From: Micrococcales bacterium
Lineage (GTDB): Bacteria > Actinomycetota > Actinomycetes > Actinomycetales > Cellulomonadaceae
Direction: 5' to 3'
NCBI GenBank assembly: GCA_009779195.1
Contig: WRET01000027.1
Coordinates: 1 to 40,725 of the forward strand
DNA: 40,725 bases
The position numbers and the translations under genes are program-made. Positions 34,664 to 40,725 of this stretch are shown in pieces (position 1 is the first letter of the stretch; each line of letters opens with the position of its first letter). The notes beneath the pieces were generated by a model. It saw only the letters and a program-made list of their open reading frames with translations, did not search any database and was not told where the DNA came from.

Positions 34664-36763
34664 CTACGAGACGGCCACGTTGTCCCAGCGGACCGTCAGC
34701 GGCGCGTTCGTGGTCGTGCGCGAGACGTACATGCCGACCCCGCCGCTGCCGGCGGCCTGGAGCGAGGCTCGCGTGTCCGTGGCGGTGACCATCCAGCTGG
34801 CGGGCTCGGCGGCGCCGGTCTGCCAGATGCGGCCCTGCAGCGTCGTCGGGTTGGCGCCGACGGTCCGCAGGCGCAGCGACACCGACTTGCCGCCTGCGAC
34901 TGTCAGCCCGCTCACCGGTACCTCTTTGAGCCTGGTCTCGACCCCGTTGGTCCGGGCCATCAGGTACACCGAGGTGACCTGGCCGTTAGGGGCCACCACA
35001 GCGGCCAGCGCGTAGTCGTCCTTCCAGCCTGTCTGCCGGGAGCAGACCCACATCCTGGTGTCGCCGGTGTTGGCGAGCTTGGGCATCGTGAACGACGCGG
35101 TGATGCTCGCGTCACGTACGCCCAGCTCGCGCAGACGCGCCCGAGCCTGGCTCTCGGCGGAAGCCTGCATCGACCCGGTTCCACCGCTGACCGAGAAGTT
35201 CGCCGCGGGGCTGTCCAGCACCCATGCGCCACCAGCGTCGGCACTGCCCCAACCCGAGGCGACGGTGCGGCTGAACGAGTCGGACGCCACAGTGACCTTG
35301 ACGTCTGCAGCCCTGGCTTCTGCGGCGGCGCCACCAGGGATGGCACCGGCGGCAGCAGCACCGCCACCAGGAACGGCACCGGCGGCAGCACCGCCACCGG
35401 GGATGGCACCGGCGCCACCGCCAGAACCGAACCGGACCAGACCCTGCTGGGGGGTGCCGTTCACCCTCGTGAACTCCCCGCCGACGGCCAGGTACCGACC
35501 GTTGCCGGTGACGTGCCACGGCCCCTGGTTCATACCCGTGGCCCTGCCGAAGTCGAAGTTGGGGTACCAGGCGTGCATGGTGGGGGCCGGCTGGCCCCGG
35601 TGGTTCCACGGATACCCGCGCGAGCCGCTGTCCGTGCCGGTGGCCTCAAGCGTGTATGCGCCAGCACGGTAGTGCCTGCGTGGGTTGACCTCTGGGAACC
35701 CACCAGGAGTGCTCGAACAGTCGTGGTGGTGGCTCACGTCGTACACCGTCCCACCCATCTGGTACACCGAGTACGTGTCGCCGTAGCAGTCCGCCAGCCA
35801 GACCAGGGCGCCCGAGCTCGGGTTCGCACGGAACGTGCCTTCGAAGTTGCCGTTGCCATAGGCGTACCCGGTGCCGTAGATCCCTGTGGAGTCGGCGTAC
35901 AACGACGTGATCGCCGAGCCGGATCCATAGTCGCGGATCACGTTGTTCACCGGGAACGACTGGGCTGCGCCCGTCGTCGGGTCCACCGAACCCAGTCCGT
36001 AGGCGACCGCCCCCGCCAGCGACGTGAACCGGCCGCCGACTGCCAGCCGGCCCCCGTCCGGCGTCAGTGCCAGCGCCCCCACCGCGGCGTTCGCGTCTGC
36101 TCGGAAGCCGCTCACCGCACCGTCGCTCGCGGAGAACGCGGCCAGGTGGTTGCGAGGGGTCAGCGTCCCGGCCGTCTGCCCCACACTGGCGAAGTTCCCT
36201 CCTACGTATACCGTCGAGTCGGTCGCGACCACCGCCAGGCCTGAGGACCCCAGAACCGGGTGGAACTCGGCGACCAGCGAACCGTCGGCCGTGTTGAACG
36301 CCGCGACACGCGTCCGTGCCTGCCCGTCGACCTGCGTGAAGTCGCCGGTGATGTACACACGGCTCCCGCCAGGCGAGGCCGCCACCGCACGCACCTGGCC
36401 GTTCAGCGAGTGGTCGAACGACGTGACGAGATCGCCTGAGGTGATGTCGTACGCCAGCAGGTTGGTCCGGGTCACCTCGTTGCTGCCGGCTGGGGAGCCT
36501 GCCGGCCGAGCCTTGGAAAAGCTGCCGCCGGCATAGACCGTGTTGCCGACCACCGCCTGCGACCACACCACACCGTTGATCTGGACGGTCGGCAAGGCGT
36601 TGGTGGGGACCAGGTCAGCCATGGCGGCTGCCGCGGGCACGGCGGTCGGGACAGGGGCAGCAGCTGCTGCGGGGACGGTCAGTCCAACGACGCCGAGCAG
36701 CGTGACCGCGACCGGGACGATGCGGCGGGAAAGAGCGGTATGGCAAACCACGGCGAGCCCCAT
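34664..36763 (-). CDS. secreted beta-propeller protein with C-terminal lectin-like module
   Basis: A 699-residue exported protein. The signal peptide (RRIVPVAVTLLGVVGL...AAAA) ends near residue 36, without a lipobox. Residues 55-440 contain repeated blades such as VYAGGSFSKA, VYITGDFTQVDGQ, VYVGGNFASVG and LAVGGEFTRVNG, the delta-60/kelch-like pattern of secreted propellers. A low-complexity Gly/Ala/Pro linker (about 448-488, repeats of AIPGGGAAA) joins a C-terminal beta-sandwich of about 200 residues ending LTVRWDNVAVS, typical of concanavalin-like modules. Probably binds surface glycans or adheres; no enzyme motif was seen. Confidence 0.82.
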   Translation of the reverse strand: MGLAVVCHTALSRRIVPVAVTLLGVVGLTVPAAAAAPVPTAVPAAAAMADLVPTNALPTVQINGVVWSQAVVGNTVYAGGSFSKARPAGSPAGSNEVTRTNLLAYDITSGDLVTSFDHSLNGQVRAVAASPGGSRVYITGDFTQVDGQARTRVAAFNTADGSLVAEFHPVLGSSGLAVVATDSTVYVGGNFASVGQTAGTLTPRNHLAAFSASDGAVSGFRADANAAVGALALTPDGGRLAVGGRFTSLAGAVAYGLGSVDPTTGAAQSFPVNNVIRDYGSGSAITSLYADSTGIYGTGYAYGNGNFEGTFRANPSSGALVWLADCYGDTYSVYQMGGTVYDVSHHHDCSSTPGGFPEVNPRRHYRAGAYTLEATGTDSGSRGYPWNHRGQPAPTMHAWYPNFDFGRATGMNQGPWHVTGNGRYLAVGGEFTRVNGTPQQGLVRFGSGGGAGAIPGGGAAAGAVPGGGAAAAGAIPGGAAAEARAADVKVTVASDSFSRTVASGWGSADAGGAWVLDSPAANFSVSGGTGSMQASAESQARARLRELGVRDASITASFTMPKLANTGDTRMWVCSRQTGWKDDYALAAVVAPNGQVTSVYLMARTNGVETRLKEVPVSGLTVAGGKSVSLRLRTVGANPTTLQGRIWQTGAAEPASWMVTATDTRASLQAAGSGGVGMYVSRTTTNAPLTVRWDNVAVS

Positions 36764-37098
36764 TCGAACGATAGTCGATCATGTTCAACCAGATCCTGGC
36801 TTGAGACATATCGCAACATACCCACACAACCGCGGCATCACGTAACGTGCGACGCGATTCACCCTACAGGCGGCCAGGTGTTGCCCAGCGCGACGCCCAC
36901 CAGCGGACATAGGTCCCCCCTGACGGTCTCGGTTTGGCGGTCAAGCACGGGCTCTTTGGGGCAACGACGAGTGTCCGATCTGGCTCCCGGTGTCCCTCGC
37001 CACTCTCGCAGGCACGGCAACGGTTGCGCTCGCAAGCAAATGAGCCGGGGCACCGATGAGCCAGCGCAGGCCCAAGTCATCCACCCGGGACAGTCCAG
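36764..37098. other. 335-base region between the propeller gene and the WYL locus
   Basis: It should hold the propeller promoter: on the minus strand, GACTAT lies seven bases ahead of its ATG. The rest (36860-37080) is open in more than one frame but matches no family I recognise and lacks ribosome-binding sites. A decayed gene or a small RNA cannot be excluded. Confidence 0.35.
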
Positions 37099-38153
37099 TC
37101 ACCGGTAGAGGTCCAGGACGGCGCGGTGGCGGTCGACCACGGCGGAACGCAGGTCGTCGGGTGCCAGGACGCGTAGGTCGGGGCCCATGCCGACGCAGAC
37201 ACCCACGGCATGGCGCAGGTCGAAGAAGGTCAGAGGGAGCCGGACCCAGCCGACGGCGTCAGGGTCGGGCGGGGTCTGCGGCGCGACGGTGGGGTGCAGC
37301 AGGTCGACGGCGTCGTGCCGGACCTCGACGACCGCCTCGACAGGCCGCTGCTCGGCCTGCCACGACGCCCGGGCCGCGGCCCACGCAGAGGCCAGGTCGA
37401 AGCTGGGCGGCACCTGGGCCGGTTCGTCCAGCGCGGTCACCGACGCGATCCGGTGCAGGTGGTAGAAGCGCACCTGGCTGTTCTTCTTGCTGGTTCTCGT
37501 GCCGTCCGCTGCCGGCCTCGGTCGGGCCTGCTCGTCGCGTCGGGCACCCTCGACCGGCTCGGTCGGACGATCGCGCTCGCTCGCTGCTCGCCTCGGCCGC
37601 ACGCGCTGGGCGGCGAGGTACCAGAACCCGGCGGCAGCGACCAGGCCGTACGGGTCGACGGTCCGCACGGTGGCGCGGGGGGCGTCGCGGGAGCGGTAGC
37701 GCAGCCGGGCCCGACGGCCGTCCAGCACGACGTGCTGCACGTCGTCGAGCAGGGGCGGGGGCGAGACGTCGAACCACCCACCGGGGTCGACGAGCACTCG
37801 CCTGGCCAGGTTGATCGCGGCTGTCTGGGGCACCGCGGCGGTGATCTTGCGCAGCGCCGACGCCAGATCGTCAGCCAGCCCCAGGGCCGAGGCGCTGGGG
37901 GCCGCCACGACGCTGAGCAGGGCGCGTGCCTCGTCGTGGGTGAGTGCGCTGACGTCGGTGCGGAACCCGGGCAGCAACCGCAGGCCACCCGCCCGTCCCC
38001 GCTCGCAGTACACCGGCACCCCTGCGGCGGACAGCGCCTCGACATCGCGCAGCACGGTGCGCACCGACACCTCCAGCTCGGCCGCGGCCTGGCCGACAGC
38101 CTCCGGCCAGACTTCAGCAGCCAGAGCAGGGACAGCAGGCGGGCGGCACGCAC
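37099..38153 (-). pseudogene. WYL-domain transcriptional regulator, frameshifted in the HTH
   Basis: The first 20 codons from GTG 38153 encode VRAARLLSLLWLLKSGRRLS, the first HTH helix of DeoR-like WYL regulators. The rest (AAAELEVSVRTVLRDVEALSAAGVPVY, shown as AELEVSVRTVLRDVEAL) is in another frame. The break is near 38086, where one base (or four) seems to be missing. After it come ARGL-type GRAGGLRLLPGF and the WYL region (VDPYGLVAAAGFWYLAAQ). An insert of about 45 residues rich in Arg, Glu and Pro interrupts the WYL region. The promoter CACAAT lies six bases ahead of the GTG. Either the gene is inactive or the sequence has an error. Confidence 0.7.
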
Positions 38154-38165
38154 CTGACGATTGTG
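38154..38165 (-). promoter_or_regulatory. leaderless promoter of the WYL gene
   Basis: On the minus strand CACAAT lies six bases ahead of GTG 38153. Confidence 0.45.
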
Positions 38166-38170
38166 CCCGA

Positions 38171-38197
38171 GATACCTGACACAAGATGTCATGTATC
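38171..38197. promoter_or_regulatory. palindromic operator between the WYL and TIGR03086 genes
   Basis: GATACcTGACA and TGTCAtGTATC form 11-base arms with one mismatch around CAAGA. It sits upstream of the WYL -10 and 43 bases before the TIGR03086 start, so it is well placed to control both. Confidence 0.65.
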
Positions 38198-38239
38198 TAC
38201 GGCACTGTGGGTTCTTGTCCCCGACCGAGAGGAACCACC

Positions 38240-38809
38240 ATGAACGCCGACCTCGACCCGCGCGACGACCTGCGCGCCACCCTCGACTGGGTGGGCGCGC
38301 TGGTCGCCGGCACCCGTCCCGACCAGCTGGACGCATCCACTCCGTGCACCGAGTGGACCGTCCGCGACCTGCTCTCGCACATCGTCGCCGTGCTGGACCG
38401 GGTGCGCGTCATCGGCGCCGGCGCTGATCCGTTCTCTGTGCCTGACGAGCTTGACCACCCCCCGGCGGACTGGGCCGTCGAGTTCCGCACCCGGGCAGCG
38501 GCACTCTGGCCGGTCTGGGACGACACGACGCTGACCAGCATCGTCACCGTGCCATGGAGCCAGATGCCCGGGGCGGCGGCACTGGGCACGTACGTCATGG
38601 AGTTCCTGGTGCACGGCTGGGACCTGGCCGACGCCACGGGCCAAGACGCCGAGGCCCCAGCCGACGTCGCAACCCGTGCTCTCGCCGCGGCCCAGCAGCA
38701 CATCCCCGCCAGCTCTCGCCAGGCCCCGATGCCGTTCGGCCCGGTGCAGTCCACGGTGGCCGACGCCGGTCCGACCCGTCGCCTGGCCGCCTGGCTCGGT
38801 CGTCCGTGA
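38240..38809 (+). CDS. TIGR03086 family metal-binding (DinB/mycothiol-type) protein
   Basis: A 189-residue four-helix-bundle protein of the DinB superfamily. It has STPCTEWTVRDLLSHIV near residue 38, with a probable metal-ligand His, and YVMEFLVHGWDLADATG with another. The family is related to mycothiol-dependent maleylpyruvate isomerases, but most members have no known reaction. The ATG at 38240 follows GAGAGGAA by eight bases. It is divergent from the WYL regulator gene and likely its target. Confidence 0.85.
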   Translation: MNADLDPRDDLRATLDWVGALVAGTRPDQLDASTPCTEWTVRDLLSHIVAVLDRVRVIGAGADPFSVPDELDHPPADWAVEFRTRAAALWPVWDDTTLTSIVTVPWSQMPGAAALGTYVMEFLVHGWDLADATGQDAEAPADVATRALAAAQQHIPASSRQAPMPFGPVQSTVADAGPTRRLAAWLGRP

Positions 38810-38905
38810 TCTGACCGCCCACCTCGAGCCCGCTGCAAGGGTTCGGCTCGTTGTCCTGGCCACCTGGTCACGGGTTACGTGTGCTCACCTTGATCGGCGG
38901 ACCGG

Positions 38906-39307
38906 TCACAGGCATGTGACGCGGACCTGCTGGTTCGTCACCAACATGGTCATGTCGTCAGGGTCACCAGTGACGATGACTGCCGGAGCCAGCTCTTCGG
39001 CGGTGGCGACGACGATGGCATCGATGGTCATGTCACGGCGTTTGGCGCGGACCTTGGATGCCTGCCGACGCAACGCTCCAGCCCGGGCGGCGATCGACGT
39101 CGTGAGGTCGCAGGTCAGAACCCTAGAAAGCACATGCCACACGGCCGCGTCGGACTGCTTGCCGGTGAACACCTCGGCCAGGACCGCTGTCGGGACCACC
39201 ACACGTTGCCGGTTGGCCTTGGCCGCGCTGAGGGTGAGGAGGGCTGCACGGTCCTGGCGGGCGACCGACGACAACGCCTCAGAGTCGAAGACGACCGTCG
39301 GAGTCAC
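38906..39307 (-). CDS. PIN-domain ribonuclease, VapC-like toxin
   Basis: A 133-residue PIN-domain protein. The acidic residues of the metal site are visible: VVFDSEAL (Asp), LAEVFTG (Glu), TIDAIVVATA (Asp) and GDPDDM (Asp). VapC toxins cut tRNA or rRNA. The GTG at 39307 overlaps the antitoxin stop by four bases (GTGA); GTG 39310 is one codon earlier. Confidence 0.85.
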   Translation of the reverse strand: MTPTVVFDSEALSSVARQDRAALLTLSAAKANRQRVVVPTAVLAEVFTGKQSDAAVWHVLSRVLTCDLTTSIAARAGALRRQASKVRAKRRDMTIDAIVVATAEELAPAVIVTGDPDDMTMLVTNQQVRVTCL

Positions 39308-39534
39308 CACGTCAGGTCCTGCACCCGCAGCTCGAGCTCTTCGGGACTGACCGGCCCGTGGACCGCCTCCAGGTCGGCCACGAGGTCGGCCAGGTTGTCC
39401 TGCTCAACCTGCCGTTGCAGGGCAACCGCCACGTATGACGAAAAGCCGCCGCTAGTGGTCCGGCTCTCCACCGCCTGGTAGAGCCCGGTCGGGATGGTGA
39501 TGGATTTCTTGGTGTACTCACCAGAGATCGTCAT
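39304..39534 (-). CDS. VapB-like antitoxin
   Basis: A 76-residue partner of the PIN toxin. The N-half (KKSITIPTGLYQAVESRTTSG, the beta strand and first helix) fits a ribbon-helix-helix DNA-binding fold. The acidic C-half (LADLVADLEAVHGPVSPEE) would wrap the toxin. The start is a double ATG (39537, 39534). The second was chosen because TAGGAT lies exactly six bases ahead of it, as in other leaderless genes here. The family assignment is by motif and pairing. Confidence 0.75.
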   Translation of the reverse strand: MTISGEYTKKSITIPTGLYQAVESRTTSGGFSSYVAVALQRQVEQDNLADLVADLEAVHGPVSPEELELRVQDLTW

Positions 39535-39546
39535 CATCCAATCCTA
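39535..39546 (-). promoter_or_regulatory. leaderless promoter of the vapBC-like operon
   Basis: On the minus strand TAGGAT lies six bases ahead of ATG 39534. Confidence 0.55.
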
Positions 39547-39576
39547 CCGCCAAGACGATCGTGCGCAGTGCCGTCG

Positions 39577-39789
39577 ATGGACGACCTCATAGCCGAAACC
39601 GACCAGATGGACCCGCATCCCAGCAGGTACCCCGCCGCTTCGTGCGCAGACAGGTTGCGGGCCGCGATCAGCGTGCTGGACAGGACCGGGTACCCCAGGG
39701 GCGCGGAGATCACGGCGGCAGACGCACGCGCACTTCTGCTCGCACGGCTGCTGGAGGCAGCCGACGAGGAAGAGGTCGGAACCCCCTAG
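39577..39789 (+). CDS. small hypothetical protein
   Basis: A possible 70-residue acidic protein (MDDLIAETDQMDPHPSRYPA...), with a likely helical C-half (DARALLLARLLEAADEEE). GTG 39568 is an in-frame alternative start. It is divergent from the vapB-like gene by 42 bases. No ribosome-binding site or family is recognised, so its reality is uncertain. Confidence 0.45.
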   Translation: MDDLIAETDQMDPHPSRYPAASCADRLRAAISVLDRTGYPRGAEITAADARALLLARLLEAADEEEVGTP

Positions 39790-39815
39790 AGACTGCCTGG
39801 CTGCAGCTTGCACTC

Positions 39816-39856
39816 TGCTTCGAGATCCTTCAATATAGACAAGGTTCGAAACAGGA
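39816..39856 (+). promoter_or_regulatory. promoter/operator region of the ACR3 gene
   Basis: An AT-rich stretch holds TTCGA (39818-39822), TTCAATATAGA and GGTTCGAA. TATAGA could be the -10. TTCGAA-type half sites are common in ArsR-family operators, so arsenite control is plausible, but no arsR is in view. Confidence 0.35.
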
Positions 39857-39876
39857 CGTGACGGGTTGGAGGCAGC

Positions 39877-40725
39877 ATGACCACAGCGAGCCCAGCCGGG
39901 GCGGGCCGGTTGTCGGTGCTGGACCGGTGGTTGCCGGTGTGGATCGGCACAGCGATGGTCGCAGGCCTGGGGCTGGGCCGGGCGGTTCCCGGCACGGCAG
40001 ACGTCCTGGCGTCGGTGGAGGTCGGGGGCGTCTCGCTGCCGATCGCGGTGGGGCTGCTGGTGATGATGTACCCGGTGCTGGCCAAGGTCCGCTACGACCG
40101 GGTCGCGGCGGTGACCGGGGACGTGCGGCTCCTGGTCTCCTCGCTGGTGCTGAACTGGCTGGTCGGGCCCGCGCTGATGTTCGCCCTCGCGTGGGTGTTC
40201 TTGCCCGACCTGCCTGAGTATCGAACCGGTCTGATCATCGTGGGTCTGGCCCGGTGCATCGCTATGGTCGTGATCTGGAACGACCTGGCCTGTGGCGACC
40301 GGGAGGCCACCGCGGTGCTGGTGGCGATCAACTCTGTGTTCCAGGTCGTCGCGTTCGCCGCGCTCGGCTGGTTCTACCTGACGGTCCTGCCGGGCTGGCT
40401 CGGCCTGGACACCCAGGGGCTGGACGTCTCGGTCGGGCAGATCGCGCTCAACGTGCTCGTCTTCCTCGGGGTGCCGCTCGCGGCCGGGTTCACCTCCCGG
40501 TGGGCCGGTGAGCGCACCCGGGGCCGGGAGTGGTATGAGACGCGGTTCTTGCCCCGGGTTGGTCCGTTCGCGCTGCTCGGGTTGCTGTTCACGATCGTGC
40601 TGCTGTTCGCGCTCCAGGGCGACGCAGTTGTCTCCCACCCGCTCGACGTCGTGCGGATCGCGGTACCGCTGCTGGTGTACTTCGCGCTCATGTGGACCAC
40701 GGGGATGGTGACGGGAAGGCTCACC
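39877..40725 (+). CDS. arsB: ACR3-family arsenite efflux transporter, 3' end missing
   Basis: Exports arsenite across the membrane. The first 283 codons are visible, with about eight hydrophobic segments. The family signature ARCIAMVVIWNDLACGD contains the conserved Cys that binds As(III); MMYPVLAKVRYD, VLNWLVGPALMF and INSVFQVVAFAALGWFYL are further ACR3 features. The ATG has GGAGG four to five bases ahead. The frame continues past the window edge. The ACR3 family is unrelated to E. coli ArsB, although the symbol is shared. Confidence 0.92.
   Translation, partial: MTTASPAGAGRLSVLDRWLPVWIGTAMVAGLGLGRAVPGTADVLASVEVGGVSLPIAVGLLVMMYPVLAKVRYDRVAAVTGDVRLLVSSLVLNWLVGPALMFALAWVFLPDLPEYRTGLIIVGLARCIAMVVIWNDLACGDREATAVLVAINSVFQVVAFAALGWFYLTVLPGWLGLDTQGLDVSVGQIALNVLVFLGVPLAAGFTSRWAGERTRGREWYETRFLPRVGPFALLGLLFTIVLLFALQGDAVVSHPLDVVRIAVPLLVYFALMWTTGMVTGRLT

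Noticed and set aside
34625..36244. Plus-strand open frame of 539 codons
   Set aside because: Antisense of the secreted propeller gene, with low-complexity translation.
39845..39856. tRNA T-loop-like GGTTCGAA
   Set aside because: No acceptor stem, D-arm or anticodon arm can be built around it.

Overview
The window is high-GC, mostly gene-dense chromosomal DNA from an actinobacterium. The indicators are BldC, DUF3073, a GTP-type PEP carboxykinase, an acyl-CoA carboxylase beta/epsilon pair next to birA, a TIGR03086 (mycothiol-type DinB) protein, GTG starts and many leaderless genes. The gene set would suit Micrococcales, perhaps near Cellulomonadaceae or Promicromonosporaceae. That placement is inference from gene content, not from a tree.

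Left part (1-23600), mainly housekeeping: the end of a metal ABC permease; a Dabb protein and a DUF4190 protein; rsmA and ispE; accE/pccB divergent from birA; purD, pckG and purA; a partner-switching set (two STAS anti-sigma antagonists around a PAS-GAF-SpoIIE-HATPase protein); fba, a SpoU-type methyltransferase, an SDR, pyrE, dedA, an AEC transporter, radA, a membrane-anchored protein and a eukaryotic-type UGPase. Three intergenic sites carry one family of long palindromic repeats with the core GGGGACGGTTCC.

Right part (23600-40725), more accessory: a WG-repeat lipoprotein, a phosphate-binding-like lipoprotein and ogt in one operon; an orphan oligopeptide-type binding lipoprotein; a HipBA-like pair with two matching operators; DUF3073; bldC with a strong terminator; a DUF3618/holin-like envelope pair; a pilin-signal SGNH hydrolase coupled to a lipoprotein; a large secreted beta-propeller protein; a WYL regulator broken by a frameshift in its DNA-binding domain, divergent from a TIGR03086 gene across a palindromic operator; a VapBC-like pair; and the start of an ACR3 arsenite transporter.

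Twelve genes across the window begin 6-8 bases after a -10-like hexamer, so leaderless transcription looks like a main mode of expression here. No rRNA, tRNA, CRISPR array, transposase or complete prophage was seen. The best candidates for something undescribed are the palindromic repeat family, the HipBA operator layout with a Cys/His tail on the antitoxin, and the SGNH hydrolase with a Flp/TadE-type signal.
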